Made by a program: the position numbers and the translations under genes. A model generated the notes under the pieces. It worked only from the letters and a program-made list of their open reading frames with translations, searched no databases and was not told the DNA's origin. A stretch of DNA of 64,000 nt from Enterococcus faecium. Its GTDB lineage: Bacteria; Bacillota; Bacilli; Lactobacillales; Enterococcaceae. The DNA is taken from positions 62,001 to 126,000 of the forward strand of contig NZ_CP118955.1 in NCBI RefSeq assembly GCF_029023785.1. Direction: 5' to 3'. This document shows, one piece after another, positions 12,362 through 21,549 of this stretch (position 1 is the stretch's first letter; each line of letters starts with the position of its first letter).

Positions 12362-12390
12362 TTGTCAAGTTCAATAAATTATGATAGAAT
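12362..12390 (+). promoter_or_regulatory. Promoter upstream of infA
   Basis: TTGTCA at 12362-12367 and TAGAAT at 12385-12390 are 17 bases apart. This gives infA-rpmJ-rpsM-rpsK-rpoA-rplQ its own transcription start in addition to read-through from the spc operon. Confidence 0.65.
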
Positions 12391-12404
12391 ATGTCAGTCC
12401 GACT

Positions 12405-12422
12405 TCTAGAGAATCCTCTAGA
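12405..12422 (+). promoter_or_regulatory. Hairpin at the start of the infA transcript
   Basis: TCTAGAG at 12405-12411 and CTCTAGA at 12416-12422 form a perfect 7-bp stem with loop AATC, starting about 8 bases after the expected transcription start. It is followed by about 90 nt of leader and may stabilise the 5' end. Confidence 0.45.
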
Positions 12423-12512
12423 TGATCCATTTTGAGAATTTTGAGGTGGGAACTGCAGTTTCCGCCATTTTATCGTGTGAAAATGCGAAACAAGTACAAG
12501 GAGGTACTGTGC

Positions 12513-12731
12513 GTGGCAAAAGAAGATATGATTGAAGTCGAAGGTACAGTCGTCGAAACTTTGCCGAATGCAATGTTTAAAGTTGAACTAGAAAACGGAC
12601 ACCAAGTTCTTGCTACTGTTTCAGGTAAAATTCGTATGCATTACATCCGTATCTTACCTGGTGACAAAGTAACGGTTGAATTGTCTCCATACGATCTTAA
12701 CCGTGGCCGTATTACTTATCGCTTTAAATAA
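12513..12731 (+). CDS. infA: Translation initiation factor IF-1
   Basis: It encodes 72 aa, [20 protein letters not shown] onward, the exact usual size of IF-1, an S1-like OB fold that blocks the A site during initiation. GTG at 12513 follows CAAGGAGG at 12497-12504. A longer frame from 12432 contains only leader sequence and was not used. Confidence 0.96.
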   Translation: MAKEDMIEVEGTVVETLPNAMFKVELENGHQVLATVSGKIRMHYIRILPGDKVTVELSPYDLNRGRITYRFK

Positions 12732-12763
12732 TTGTACTCCGTAAAACTACAGGAGGTATTATC

Positions 12764-12880
12764 ATGAAAGTAAGACCATCAGTAAAACCAATGTGCGAAC
12801 ATTGTAAAGTAATTCGTCGTAAAGGACGCGTTATGGTGATTTGCCCAGCAAATCCAAAACATAAACAACGTCAAGGATAA
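12764..12880 (+). CDS. rpmJ: Ribosomal protein L36
   Basis: It encodes 38 aa: [20 protein letters not shown], then [18 protein letters not shown]. Three cysteines (C11, C14, C27) and H33 form the zinc site of the C+ type. AGGAGG precedes the ATG. Position between IF-1 and S13 is conserved. Confidence 0.96.
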   Translation: MKVRPSVKPMCEHCKVIRRKGRVMVICPANPKHKQRQG

Positions 12881-12897
12881 TTGGAGGTGCTATAAAT

Positions 12898-13263
12898 ATG
12901 GCTCGTATTGCAGGAGTAGATATTCCTCGTGATAAACGTGTAGTAGTTTCACTTACTTATATCTATGGTATTGGTAACACTACTGCTAAAAAGATCTTAG
13001 CTGATGCTGGTGTATCTGAAGATGTTCGCGTTCGTGAATTAACGAATGAACAAACAGATGCTATCCGTGCAGAAGTAGATAAATTAAAAGTTGAAGGGGA
13101 TCTTCGTCGTGAAGTGAACTTGAACATCAAACGTTTGATGGAAATCGGTTCTTACCGTGGAATCCGTCATCGCCGTGGATTGCCTGTTCGTGGACAAAAC
13201 ACGAAAAACAATGCACGTACTCGTAAAGGCCCAGCTCGCGCTATCGCTGGCAAGAAAAAATAA
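12898..13263 (+). CDS. rpsM: Ribosomal protein S13
   Basis: It encodes 121 aa with [20 protein letters not shown] and the C-terminal block [21 protein letters not shown]13 contacts P-site tRNA and bridges to L5. GGAGGTG upstream, 17 nt after rpmJ. Confidence 0.97.
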   Translation: MARIAGVDIPRDKRVVVSLTYIYGIGNTTAKKILADAGVSEDVRVRELTNEQTDAIRAEVDKLKVEGDLRREVNLNIKRLMEIGSYRGIRHRRGLPVRGQNTKNNARTRKGPARAIAGKKK

Positions 13264-13290
13264 TTCTTAAGTGAAGGAGGTTAAAACTTC

Positions 13291-13680
13291 ATGGCAGCAA
13301 AAAAAGTGAATCGTAAACGCCGTGTGAAGAAGAATATAGAAGCAGGTATTGCACATATCCATTCTACATTCAATAACACTATCATCATGATCACTGATAC
13401 TCACGGAAATGCATTAGCGTGGTCATCAGCTGGTTCATTAGGTTTCAAAGGAAGCAAAAAATCAACTCCTTTTGCCGCTCAAATGGCAGCAGAAACTGCT
13501 ACAAAAGCAGCAATGGAACACGGATTAAAGACTGTTGAAGTAACAGTTAAAGGACCTGGTTCTGGACGTGAAGCAGCAATTCGTTCATTACAAGCTACAG
13601 GTTTAGAAGTGACTGCAATTCGTGACGTGACTCCAGTTCCTCATAATGGTGCCCGCCCTCCAAAACGCCGTCGTGTTTAA
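13291..13680 (+). CDS. rpsK: Ribosomal protein S11
   Basis: It encodes 129 aa including [20 protein letters not shown] and the C-terminal [17 protein letters not shown]11 lies on the 30S platform near the mRNA exit. GAAGGAGG upstream. Confidence 0.97.
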   Translation: MAAKKVNRKRRVKKNIEAGIAHIHSTFNNTIIMITDTHGNALAWSSAGSLGFKGSKKSTPFAAQMAAETATKAAMEHGLKTVEVTVKGPGSGREAAIRSLQATGLEVTAIRDVTPVPHNGARPPKRRRV

Positions 13681-13759
13681 TGAGTGCCGCTCATTTTGAG
13701 TTTTATCAGTAACGTCATTGAACAAGACACTTTTCGTTTTGAAAGGGGTAAAGATAAGA

Positions 13760-14698
13760 ATGATTGAGTTCGAAAAACCAAGAATCGCAAAAATTGATGA
13801 AGAAAAAGATTATGGCAAGTTCATCGTTGAACCTCTTGAAAGAGGGTATGGGACTACTTTAGGGAATTCCCTACGTCGTATTTTATTATCTTCTTTGCCA
13901 GGTGCTGCCATCACTAATATTCAAATCGATGGTGTACTGCATGAATTCTCTACCATCAAAGGTGTTAGAGAAGACGTCACTCAAATCATCTTGAACATTA
14001 AAGGCTTAGCGCTGAAAATGTATGGCCAAGAAGAAAAAACCCTTGAAATCGATATTACCGGACCTGCTACAGTAACTGCTGGCGATATTATCGTTGATAG
14101 TGATGTAGAAATTCTTAACAAAGATATGTACATCTGTAGTGTCTCTGAAGGAGCTACGTTCCATGCTCGCTTAACAGTGAAACCTGGACGTGGTTATGTT
14201 CAAGCAGATGAAAATAAAAAAGAAGATATGCCAATTGGCGTTCTTCCAGTCGATTCAATCTACACACCTGTTCGTCGTGTGAACTATCAAGTTGAGAACA
14301 CACGTGTTGGACACCGTGAAGATTTTGATAAATTGACGATGGAGATTTGGACAGATGGTTCAATTGAACCGTTGGAAGCAATGAGTTTGTCTGCGAAAAT
14401 TATGACTGAACATTTGGATATTTTTGTGAACTTAACTGATGAAGCAAAAAATGCTGAAATCATGGTCGAAAAAGAAGAAACACAAAAAGAAAAAATGTTG
14501 GAAATGACGATCGAAGAGTTAGACTTGTCTGTTCGCTCTTACAATTGTTTGAAACGTGCAGGAATCAATACTGTACAAGAACTTACAAATAAATCTGAGC
14601 CTGAAATGATCAAAGTCCGTAACTTAGGACGTAAATCATTAGAAGAAGTTAAAGCAAAATTGCACGACTTAGGTTTAGGTTTACGTAAAGAAGATTAA
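13760..14698 (+). CDS. rpoA: RNA polymerase alpha subunit
   Basis: It encodes 312 aa, [20 protein letters not shown] onward. The N-terminal assembly domain has [20 protein letters not shown]. The C-terminal domain near 245-312 has [20 protein letters not shown], which contacts upstream promoter DNA and activators. ATG at 13760 is used because it gives the normal alpha N-terminus and GAAAGGGG lies upstream. An in-frame TTG at 13718 would add 14 non-conserved residues. Confidence 0.97.
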   Translation: MIEFEKPRIAKIDEEKDYGKFIVEPLERGYGTTLGNSLRRILLSSLPGAAITNIQIDGVLHEFSTIKGVREDVTQIILNIKGLALKMYGQEEKTLEIDITGPATVTAGDIIVDSDVEILNKDMYICSVSEGATFHARLTVKPGRGYVQADENKKEDMPIGVLPVDSIYTPVRRVNYQVENTRVGHREDFDKLTMEIWTDGSIEPLEAMSLSAKIMTEHLDIFVNLTDEAKNAEIMVEKEETQKEKMLEMTIEELDLSVRSYNCLKRAGINTVQELTNKSEPEMIKVRNLGRKSLEEVKAKLHDLGLGLRKED

Positions 14699-14725
14699 AA
14701 CCTTTTACGAAGGAGGGAAACCAAC

Positions 14726-15106
14726 GTGAGTTATCGTAAACTAGGACGCACATCTAGCCAACGTAAAGCGATGTTGCGTGATTTAACAACTGATTTATTA
14801 ATCAACGAACGTATTGTGACTACTGAAGCTCGTGCGAAAGAAGTTCGCTCAACTGCAGAAAAAATGATCACTTTAGGTAAACGCGGAGATTTGCATGCAC
14901 GTCGTCAAGCTGCGGCTTTCGTACGTAATGAAGTTGCCAGCGTGCGTGAAGAAAATGAGGACATCGTCATTGAATCAGCTTTACAAAAACTGTTCAACGA
15001 TATTGCACCTCGTTACGCAGAACGTCAAGGCGGATACACACGCATTTTGAAGACAGAACCAAGACGCGGTGATGGTGCACCAATGGTTGTCTTAGAACTT
15101 GTCTAA
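14726..15106 (+). CDS. rplQ: Ribosomal protein L17
   Basis: It encodes 126 aa from [23 protein letters not shown] onward, with GAAGGAGGG upstream. L17 sits near the exit tunnel. It is the last gene of the array and is followed by a large terminator. Confidence 0.97.
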   Translation: MSYRKLGRTSSQRKAMLRDLTTDLLINERIVTTEARAKEVRSTAEKMITLGKRGDLHARRQAAAFVRNEVASVREENEDIVIESALQKLFNDIAPRYAERQGGYTRILKTEPRRGDGAPMVVLELV

Positions 15107-15123
15107 AATCACACTAATAACAT

Positions 15124-15247
15124 CACTTTATAGATGATTCTTTTAGAGTGTTATGATGTTGGAAGATATTTTTCCGAGTCTAGCTCAGCGCTGCTCCTCA
15201 AGCGAATATCGCTTGGGGAGTAAGCACTCATCATAAAGTGTTTTTTT
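15124..15247 (+). terminator. Terminator of the alpha operon, nested stems
   Basis: CTCCTCAAGCG at 15194-15204 pairs with CGCTTGGGGAG at 15210-15220. An outer arm CACTTTATAGATGA at 15124-15137 pairs (one bulge) with TCATCATAAAGTG at 15228-15240, and seven T follow at 15241-15247. The combined structure is unusually large. Confidence 0.8.
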
Positions 15248-15297
15248 ATACCTTCAATTACCTGTCATGACAGATATGTTTGAAGGCATAAAAAAAC
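15241..15297. repeat. Extended palindrome between rplQ and ecfA1
   Basis: TTTTTTTATA-CCTTCAA at 15241-15257 is mirrored by TTGAAGG-CATAAAAAA at 15280-15296, around a central perfect palindrome CTGTCATGACAG at 15262-15273. It begins with the U-tract of the alpha-operon terminator. It may be a bidirectional transcription barrier or a protein-binding site upstream of ecfA1. Confidence 0.5.
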
Positions 15298-15377
15298 ATT
15301 TTAAGCGAGAAATAATTGAAAATTTTGTCTTTTTTTGATAGTGTTAGTAGGAACTTTAGGATGAAGAAGGAGTAATC

Positions 15378-16217
15378 ATGGAGCCAATTATTGAATTAGA
15401 AAAGATAAATTATAAATACCAGCCAGATGATCTTCGCCCCGCATTGAAAGATGTCTCCTTTACAATTGATAAAGGTGAGTGGATCGCTATTATTGGACAC
15501 AATGGTTCAGGAAAATCGACACTTGCCAAAACGATCAATGGATTGCTTCTGCCAGAATCAGGGATCGTGAAAGTGGGAAATCAAATATTGGATGAAGAAA
15601 ATATTTGGACGATCCGACAGATGGTTGGAATGGTTTTTCAAAATCCAGACAATCAGTTTGTTGGTTCGACAGTAGAAGATGACGTTGCTTTTGGTCTTGA
15701 AAATCAAGGGATTCCCAGAGAAGAAATGCTAGTGCGTGTGAAAGATGCACTTGAGAAAGTTAGAATGGCTGAGTTTGCTTCACGCGAGCCTGCTCGTTTA
15801 TCAGGAGGGCAAAAACAACGTGTTGCCATTGCCGGCGTGGTTGCCTTACGACCTGATATCATTATTTTAGATGAAGCAACCAGTATGCTAGATCCAGAAG
15901 GTCGTGAAGAAGTGATCTCTACGATCAAGAAGATCAAAGAAGAAAGTCAATTGACCGTTATATCTATCACTCATGATATTGATGAAGCAGCTAATGCCAA
16001 TCGGATACTAGTGATGAGACAAGGCGAACTTGTCCGTGAAGGTACACCAAAAGAAATTTTTTCTGCTGGTCCTGAACTGATCGACTTAGGTCTAGATCTA
16101 CCATTTCCTGAAAAACTGAAGAGCGCACTGAAAGAACGTGGGGTTGATGTGCCCAGTGAATATATGACAGAAGAAAGGATGGTGGATTGGTTATGGACAT
16201 CCGTTTTGAACAAGTAG
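15378..16217 (+). CDS. ecfA1: Energy-coupling factor transporter ATPase EcfA1
   Basis: It encodes 279 aa of an ABC ATPase: Walker [10 protein letters not shown] at residues 40-48, signature LSGGQKQR, Walker [14 protein letters not shown]. With EcfA2 and EcfT it forms the shared energising module that drives many separate substrate-binding S components for vitamins and metals. GAAGGAG upstream. Its 3' end overlaps ecfA2 by 25 nt. Older name cbiO1. Confidence 0.95.
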   Translation: MEPIIELEKINYKYQPDDLRPALKDVSFTIDKGEWIAIIGHNGSGKSTLAKTINGLLLPESGIVKVGNQILDEENIWTIRQMVGMVFQNPDNQFVGSTVEDDVAFGLENQGIPREEMLVRVKDALEKVRMAEFASREPARLSGGQKQRVAIAGVVALRPDIIILDEATSMLDPEGREEVISTIKKIKEESQLTVISITHDIDEAANANRILVMRQGELVREGTPKEIFSAGPELIDLGLDLPFPEKLKSALKERGVDVPSEYMTEERMVDWLWTSVLNK

Positions 16218-17062
16218 ACTTCACTTATCAGCCGAATACACCATTTGAACAAAGAGCCTTATTTGACATCAATATGACGATCAAAGAAAACAGTTATACT
16301 GCATTAGTAGGGCATACCGGAAGCGGGAAATCAACCTTACTTCAGCATTTGAATGCGCTTGTTAAGCCAACAAGCGGTACAGTCCATATTGGAGAACGAG
16401 ATATTCAGCCGGATACGGATAATAAGAATTTAAAGCCCATCCGAAAAAAAGTTGGCATCGTCTTTCAGTTTCCAGAAGCACAGCTATTCGAAGAAACGGT
16501 AGCAAAAGACATTGCTTTCGGTCCTAAAAACTTTGGTGTCAGCGAAGAAGAAGCACTAGTCCTAGCAAAAGAAACATTAGAACAAGTTGGGCTGGATGAA
16601 AGCTATTTGGAACGTTCGCCATTTGAACTTTCAGGAGGGCAAATGCGTAGAGTAGCAATCGCTGGTGTGCTTGCCATGAGGCCGGAAGTACTTGTATTGG
16701 ATGAACCAACGGCAGGACTTGATCCCCAGGGTAGAAAAGAAATGATGGAGATGTTTTGGCGTCTTCATAAGGAACAGCAGATCACTATTGTATTAGTTAC
16801 GCATTTAATGGATGATGTAGCCAATTTTGCAGATTATGTCTATGTGCTGGAAAAGGGACGAATTGTTAATAGCGGGGAGCCGCAAGAGGTCTTTCAAAAC
16901 ATTGAATGGCTAAAAGAAAAACAACTAGGCGTACCTACTGCCACCGAGTTTGCAGAAGAATTAATGGCTAAAGGGATGAACTTTGCTACCTTGCCTTTGA
17001 CAGCTGAAGAATTAGCAGACGCTATCGTCCATTATGCTGGAGGAAATGCCCATGATGAATAA
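16193..17062 (+). CDS. ecfA2: Energy-coupling factor transporter ATPase EcfA2
   Basis: It encodes 289 aa, [20 protein letters not shown] onward. Walker [10 protein letters not shown] at 40-48, LSGGQMRR signature, Walker [19 protein letters not shown] at 16193 is chosen because AGGATGGTGG at 16176-16185 is the ribosome binding site. An in-frame TTG two codons upstream is less likely. It pairs with EcfA1 as an asymmetric ATPase dimer. Confidence 0.95.
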   Translation: MDIRFEQVDFTYQPNTPFEQRALFDINMTIKENSYTALVGHTGSGKSTLLQHLNALVKPTSGTVHIGERDIQPDTDNKNLKPIRKKVGIVFQFPEAQLFEETVAKDIAFGPKNFGVSEEEALVLAKETLEQVGLDESYLERSPFELSGGQMRRVAIAGVLAMRPEVLVLDEPTAGLDPQGRKEMMEMFWRLHKEQQITIVLVTHLMDDVANFADYVYVLEKGRIVNSGEPQEVFQNIEWLKEKQLGVPTATEFAEELMAKGMNFATLPLTAEELADAIVHYAGGNAHDE

Positions 17063-17849
17063 ATTGATATTTGGTCGTTATATGCCTGGAGATTCCTTGA
17101 TCCATCGATTGGATCCCCGAGCTAAATTATTAGCCAGTTTTTATTTTATCGGAATCATTTTTTTAGCAAATAATTGGGAAACGTACCTTTTGTTGGCATT
17201 TTTCACATTACTTTCTGTCTTCTTGTCAAAAGTAGATTTGAAATTTTTTATCCGAGGCATTCGCCCATTGATCTGGCTAATCCTCTTCACTGTAGCATTG
17301 CAGGTCTTGTTTACAAGTGGCGGAGAAACTTATTGGAGTTGGGGTGTTTTCCATATCACTGAATTTGGTGTGATGAACGGCCTCTTTATTTTCTGTCGAT
17401 TCGTGTTGATCATTTTTATGTCGACTCTACTCACGCTTACTACACCGCCTTTGGAATTATCGGATGCGATTGAGTACTTGCTTCGTCCATTGAAAGCCGT
17501 ACGGTTCCCAGTCCACGAAATTTCATTGATGCTGTCGATTGCTCTTCGTTTTGTGCCTACATTGATGGACGAAACAGAAAAGATCATGAACGCTCAGCGC
17601 GCTCGCGGTGTTGATTTTGGTGAAGGAAACCTAGTTCAGAAAATGAAAGCAGTCATTCCTTTGCTGATTCCTTTATTTGTCAGCAGCTTCAACCGTGCGG
17701 AAGATCTTGCGACTGCTATGGAAGCAAGAGGCTACAAAGGTGGGGAAGGAAGAACGAAATATCGTGTATTGCATTGGCATAATAGAGACACGATGGTTAT
17801 CATTGCTTTTGTATTATTAACTGTGCTACTGATCTTTTTAAGAGGATAA
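17052..17849 (+). CDS. ecfT: Energy-coupling factor transporter membrane subunit EcfT
   Basis: It encodes 265 aa with about five to six membrane segments and the two Ala-Arg-Gly coupling motifs that dock on EcfA1/A2, seen as AQRARGVDF and [12 protein letters not shown] at 17052 lies 7 bases after GGAGGA (17039-17044); a reading from 17034 has no ribosome binding site. It overlaps ecfA2 by 11 nt. Confidence 0.94.
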   Translation: MMNKLIFGRYMPGDSLIHRLDPRAKLLASFYFIGIIFLANNWETYLLLAFFTLLSVFLSKVDLKFFIRGIRPLIWLILFTVALQVLFTSGGETYWSWGVFHITEFGVMNGLFIFCRFVLIIFMSTLLTLTTPPLELSDAIEYLLRPLKAVRFPVHEISLMLSIALRFVPTLMDETEKIMNAQRARGVDFGEGNLVQKMKAVIPLLIPLFVSSFNRAEDLATAMEARGYKGGEGRTKYRVLHWHNRDTMVIIAFVLLTVLLIFLRG

Positions 17850-17875
17850 ACGTTCAGTGGGCCGCTATCTATTCT

Positions 17876-17901
17876 TTTCTTGCTGATCTGTTTGCAAGAA
17901 A
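17876..17901 (+). promoter_or_regulatory. Hairpin after ecfT
   Basis: TTTCTTGC at 17876-17883 pairs perfectly with GCAAGAAA at 17894-17901. It has no U-tract directly after and lies 30-70 nt before a real terminator, so it may be a 3' stabilising stem. Confidence 0.4.
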
Positions 17902-17932
17902 GGATGCGAGCAGTGTATGACAAGAAATATTA

Positions 17933-17971
17933 GGGTCTGTGGCAGACTAAGGTCACAGGCCTCTTTCTTTT
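17933..17971 (+). terminator. Terminator between ecfT and truA
   Basis: GGTCTGTGGC at 17934-17943 pairs with GTCACAGGCC at 17952-17961 (two GU pairs), followed by TCTTTCTTTT. It ends the ecf operon about 80 nt before truA. Confidence 0.75.
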
Positions 17972-18051
17972 ATCTGAAAAGAAAGAACGAAAAAATTTTA
18001 TAAAAAAATCATTATTCCAGATAACCTTTTAGGAACAAAGGAGAGAAAAAC

Positions 18052-18798
18052 ATGGTACGTTACAAAGCAATCATTGCGTACGACGGAACAAATTTTAATG
18101 GATTCCAAAAACAGCCAAATGGGCGTACTGTTCAAGAAGAAGTAGAAAAAACATTACAAAAAATGGCAAATGGAAAAGAAATCACGGTCTTTGGTTCGGG
18201 AAGGACAGATGCCGGAGTACATGCGATCGGGCAAGTAATCCATTTTGATTATCCAGAGGAGCGTCCGTTAGAACGAATGCGTTTCGCGCTAGATACCCAG
18301 TCACCAGAGGATATTGCTGTAAGACAAGTAGAAGTTGTTTCAGAAGACTTCCACGCAAGATATTTGGTCACAGAAAAGACGTATCAATTTCGAGTGGATA
18401 TAGGGAAACCACGCAGTCCTTTTCGACGCCATTATGCAAGTTATTTTCCTTACCCTCTTGATTTGGAAAAAATTCAGCGGGCACTTCCTGATTTATTAGG
18501 GACTCACGATTTCACCTCTTTTTGTGCATCAGGAAGCTCGATAGAGGATAAAGTACGTACGATCTACGAGGCTAAGATGGAGGTAAATGAAACAAAAGAC
18601 GAATTGTTGTTTACATTTAGGGGAAATGGCTTCTTGTATAAGATGATACGGATCTTAGTAGGAACGCTTTTGAAAATTGGAAATGGCCGATTGCCTGAAG
18701 ATAGTATCCCAGCGATTATTGCGAAAAAAGATCGTAATGCAGCAGGACCTACAGCACACCCTGAAGGACTTTATTTGTATGAAGTGAAATATGAATAA
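18052..18798 (+). CDS. truA: tRNA pseudouridine synthase A
   Basis: It encodes 248 aa. The catalytic aspartate is in GSGRTDAGVHAIGQ (D53), and YDGTNFNGFQ and FRGNGFLYKMIRILVG are further family blocks. It makes pseudouridine at positions 38-40 of tRNA anticodon stems. AAAGGAG upstream. The stop codon (18796-18798) is directly followed by the first unit of the hairpin-repeat array. Confidence 0.96.
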   Translation: MVRYKAIIAYDGTNFNGFQKQPNGRTVQEEVEKTLQKMANGKEITVFGSGRTDAGVHAIGQVIHFDYPEERPLERMRFALDTQSPEDIAVRQVEVVSEDFHARYLVTEKTYQFRVDIGKPRSPFRRHYASYFPYPLDLEKIQRALPDLLGTHDFTSFCASGSSIEDKVRTIYEAKMEVNETKDELLFTFRGNGFLYKMIRILVGTLLKIGNGRLPEDSIPAIIAKKDRNAAGPTAHPEGLYLYEVKYE

Positions 18799-19236
18799 GA
18801 GGTTATGATAGAAGTGGTCAGCTTCAAGAAATAAGAAGGAATTTACGAAAATTACTTCTCAAAATTTTGCAAAATTTCGGCTTATTTTCGAAGGAGCTAC
18901 TTCTGGAACACCGTGAATCAGAGGTTGTGAAAAAGCTGTCCTGCATCAAGTAATAAGAACAGCCAAACAAAAATAGCTTCTCATATTTTTCGTTTGGCTG
19001 GGCTTATTGCCGCAGATGCAAGCTTTTGAACACCGTTTAAGGAAGAGGTCGTGAAATCAGCGTTTTGACCTGAGTATTAGAGAAACAAACGGGAAAATAG
19101 CTCCTCATATTTTGCCGTTTGTTGAGCTAATACCGAAGGTCAGCTGATTGAACACCGTTTAAGAAAGAGGTCGTGAGCCTGTCATTTAACTCTGAGTCAC
19201 AAAGAGCAATTTCAAAAAACAGCTTCTCATCTTTGA
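18799..19236 (+). repeat. Tandem hairpin-repeat array A (3 full units and a truncated fourth)
   Basis: Units begin with a conserved GAGGTYRTGA at 18799, 18921, 19045 and 19167 (about 122-124 nt each). The fourth breaks off near 19236. Linkers such as GAACACCGTTTAAG are conserved. Between them each unit folds into one long imperfect hairpin with conserved loop CTTCTCA. Arms differ but stay complementary: unit 2 has CAGCCAAAC/GTTTGGCTG, unit 3 has AACAAACGG/CCGTTTGTT. The array starts directly after the truA stop. Confidence 0.85.
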
Positions 19237-19389
19237 TGAATATCGCGACTTGTGAACGAAGCATGGATAAGTGAACCTTCTTTTTTCCATGCTACTTTTT
19301 TTGTAACCAAAAAACGATGGAACGTTGTTTTGATTGCCCTTAATGAGGACAGTCGGAACAGGTTTGTCATTATTATATTTAAATGGCAC
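19186..19389 (-). other. Unrecognised short ORF reading inward from a transposon end
   Basis: It has 67 codons, starting inside the transposon-end copy at 19365-19453 and reading away from its tip, with Lys/Arg-rich sequence (GYKKSSMEKRRFTYP). The last part overlaps the truncated repeat unit. Its position fits the first gene of a transposon that has been cut off, but no family was recognised and coding is doubtful. Confidence 0.25.
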
Positions 19390-19453
19390 AAATTTTTCTA
19401 ATTATTTGTCATTTAGCGCTGAAAATTTTTGCTATTTATCTAAAAAAGTGATA
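19365..19453 (-). mobile_element. Orphan transposon end, 89 nt, tip at 19453
   Basis: The reverse complement of this segment matches 21366-21454 over 89 nt with only four differences. The tip reads TATCAC here against TGTCAC in the other copy. The tip faces right, so the element interior was to the left and is now lost or replaced by repeat array A. Confidence 0.8.
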
Positions 19454-19462
19454 ACTACTTAA

Positions 19463-19726
19463 GATGAAGCAGAATATTTACGCCATACGGCATACAACCG
19501 CGAAGAATATAAAAAAAAGAAAACGATTGAACGCGTTTTTGCAGTCGCAAAGGAAAAGCATGGAATGCGCTACATCAAGTATCGAGACTTGGAAAACAAT
19601 CAGGTGTATACGCTGATTGTTTTTGCTGCAATGAATCTGAAAAAGTTGTCCACTTGGCAGTTGGAACATATGTCTTCATATCTTTTATTATACAAAAATA
19701 GCAAAAGCACCAGTCTACACTCTTAG
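19463..19726 (+). pseudogene. IS1182-type transposase, C-terminal fragment
   Basis: An open frame of about 87 codons reads EAEYLRHTAYNREEYKKKKT, IERVFAVAKEKHGMRYIKYR, then VYTLIVFAAMNLKKLSTWQL, ending in TAG at 19724-19726. The pattern ERVFA.AKEKHGMRY..YR...NLKKL is the C-terminus of DDE transposases of the IS1182 group. The N-terminal catalytic part is missing and the fragment starts 10 nt after a transposon tip, so it is a decayed remnant. Confidence 0.8.
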
Positions 19727-19760
19727 TAAAGAGGAAACTGATCCTTTTGTCTACATTCTT

Positions 19761-19791
19761 AAAGTACTTAAACTAAGTACTTTATTTTACT
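19761..19791 (+). terminator. Possible weak terminator after the transposase fragment
   Basis: AAAGTACTT at 19761-19769 pairs perfectly with AAGTACTTT at 19775-19783, followed by ATTTTACT. The T-tract is interrupted, so this is tentative. Confidence 0.4.
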
Positions 19792-19844
19792 CTTTAGGAT
19801 TGATACAGTAGCATCTATCCCTTTATTAATAATCTTTTATTTTT

Positions 19845-20621
19845 TTAAATAAAGATGTTGTCTCCATCTTCAGGCACTAAAACTTTTTCGGAAATTCCTT
19901 TTTCTTTATTGAAAGACTTTAATTCTTCTCTTGACAGTCCCCAATGGTTTACAGCTTCCATATGAACGGCAATAATTGTGGAATCTGGTATTGCTTTATG
20001 CAATTCATATAAATCGTCTTTCCCCATAATAAGAGATTCTCCAACTAAAAAATGATTATCTCCAGCATTTGCTACTATGATTTCTGGCTTATACTGATCA
20101 ATAGTTTGTTTAACAGCTTCATACCAAACTGTATCTCCTGTAAAGTATAGTGTCTTCTCAGTCGAATGTTTGAAAACAATACCGCAAACATTACCTACAT
20201 AATTCAAGATTTCTCCTCTGCCATGTTTGCCTTTTGTTTTAACCAATTGTATAGATTCAAAAACTGTGTCTTCTCGTAGTACCTCCACATTTTTAAAACC
20301 ATATAGTCGAATTTCATTCGCATCATTTTCATCTTGCACAAATAATTTTATTTCTTTAGGTAGGACCTCTTTCGCTATATCGTCCCAATGATCTAGATGT
20401 AAATGTGTTACAATAACAGCATCAATACCGTTGATAATATCTTCGACTGGCATTGGCAAATCAACTAGAGGATTCATTTGATCTTTTCTTGGTGATGGAA
20501 AAGGACCTTTCGAAATAAATGGTGGAAGTGTTCCTTTTTCCGCTAACATTGGATCAATTAAAAATTTTTTACCTCCATAGTCTAAGATAGCTGTTGCATT
20601 ACGAATGTGATGTATATTCAT
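19845..20621 (-). CDS. Metallo-beta-lactamase-fold hydrolase
   Basis: It encodes 258 aa with the metal-binding motif THLHLDHWDD near residues 92-101, a further histidine region around IAVHMEAVNH, and FTGDTVW. This is the layout of UlaG-like cytoplasmic MBL hydrolases. There is no signal peptide, so it is not a secreted beta-lactamase. The substrate cannot be told. GGAG lies about 9 nt upstream of the ATG. It is divergent from an Lrp-type regulator that probably controls it. It lies outside the transposon ends on both sides. Confidence 0.85.
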   Translation of the reverse strand: MNIHHIRNATAILDYGGKKFLIDPMLAEKGTLPPFISKGPFPSPRKDQMNPLVDLPMPVEDIINGIDAVIVTHLHLDHWDDIAKEVLPKEIKLFVQDENDANEIRLYGFKNVEVLREDTVFESIQLVKTKGKHGRGEILNYVGNVCGIVFKHSTEKTLYFTGDTVWYEAVKQTIDQYKPEIIVANAGDNHFLVGESLIMGKDDLYELHKAIPDSTIIAVHMEAVNHWGLSREELKSFNKEKGISEKVLVPEDGDNIFI

Positions 20622-20743
20622 AAACGTTGTCTCCTTTTTGTTGATATGAAATATTTTTAGTATAATTCAATTCCATACAATAAATAAACCGAACAAAAAA
20701 AGTCTTTTACTATTTTTACTTAATTTATGAAAGGTTGTTTACC

Positions 20744-21151
20744 ATGTTAGACCAAACAGATATAAATATCATTGAGGAACTATCAAAAAATAGTCGAATC
20801 ACAATGAAAGAACTTGGAGAAAAAGTACATTTGACTGGACCCGCTGTCTCGGCGAGAGTGACAAAACTAGAGGAAAGTGGAGTTATTGAAAATTATACAG
20901 TAAAATTAAATATGGAAAAGCTAGGGTTTTCGATTCACGCTTTTTTAATTATAATTACGCAAAATTTAAATCATAAACCCTATTTATCATTTATTAAAAA
21001 TCATGAAAAATTCTTGATTAGAAATTATAAGATTAGTGGAGGGGGCTGTTATCTTTTGGAATGTAGATTTACTTCAAAAAAATCAATGAACAGCTTTTTG
21101 GAACAGCTTAATGAATATGCGAATTATAAATTATCTATTGTTATAGATTAA
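20744..21151 (+). CDS. Lrp/AsnC-family transcriptional regulator
   Basis: It encodes 135 aa, MLDQTDINIIEELSKNSRIT onward. The N-terminal winged helix-turn-helix (residues about 4-50) includes MKELGEKVHLTGPAVSARVT. The C-terminal ligand-binding RAM-like domain has CYLLECRFTSKKSMNSFLEQ. It is divergent from the MBL hydrolase with 122 nt between them, a typical regulator-target pair. ATG at 20744 is preferred over TTG at 20735, which is closer to AAAGG. Confidence 0.88.
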   Translation: MLDQTDINIIEELSKNSRITMKELGEKVHLTGPAVSARVTKLEESGVIENYTVKLNMEKLGFSIHAFLIIITQNLNHKPYLSFIKNHEKFLIRNYKISGGGCYLLECRFTSKKSMNSFLEQLNEYANYKLSIVID

Positions 21152-21264
21152 TAATAAAACTAGCAGATGGTAAAAATACTAATATGCGAGACACACATTC
21201 AACCATAACTATATAACTTATCAATTTATATAACTTATCAATTTAAAACTAAACTGATGGAAAC

Positions 21265-21308
21265 AAGTAAGGCAAAAACATTTATATTTTGCCCTACTTA
21301 TTTTTTTA
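21265..21308 (+). terminator. Terminator after the Lrp-type regulator
   Basis: AAGTAAGGCAAAA at 21265-21277 pairs with TTTTGCCCTACTT at 21287-21299 (one mismatch), followed by ATTTTTTTAA. Confidence 0.8.
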
Positions 21309-21365
21309 ATTAAATTCATTGATGATTCATATTTAGAAAATTCTATGAAGGCCAAATGAGTATCC

Positions 21366-21454
21366 TGTCACTTTTTTAGATAAATAGCAAAAATTTTCAG
21401 CGTTAAATGACAAATAATTAGAAATATTTGTGCCATTTAAATATAAAAATGACA
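21366..21454 (+). mobile_element. Transposon left end, 89 nt
   Basis: It begins TGTCACTTTTTTAG at 21366. The first 47 nt run from TGTCAC to AAATGACA and match the 47-nt right end at 23183-23229 read on the other strand. A second block ending AATGACA follows. Such multi-block ends are typical binding sites for DDE transposases that work with an AAA ATPase. Confidence 0.75.
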
Positions 21455-21475
21455 TCCAAGTATATCATGAACGCA

Positions 21476-21508
21476 CAAAAAGTCCAACAGGGTATACCCT
21501 GTTGGACT
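21476..21508 (-). terminator. Terminator for the secreted-protein operon (reverse strand)
   Basis: A perfect 28-nt palindrome covers 21481-21508: AGTCCAACAGGGTA and its exact complement. On the reverse strand it is followed by TTTTTGTGC. It lies 42 nt past the stop of the ArsD-like gene. Confidence 0.85.
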
Positions 21509-21549
21509 AAATAAATGTCAAATTCCGTTCTCAACTGTGCATATTCATT

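Noticed and set aside
19186..19389. A complete small gene on the reverse strand
   Set aside because: It begins inside a transposon end, runs into a repeat unit and matches no known family; kept only as a doubtful ORF fragment.
19845..20621. Antibiotic-resistance beta-lactamase
   Set aside because: The MBL fold is present but there is no signal peptide and the motif order fits UlaG-like cytoplasmic hydrolases.
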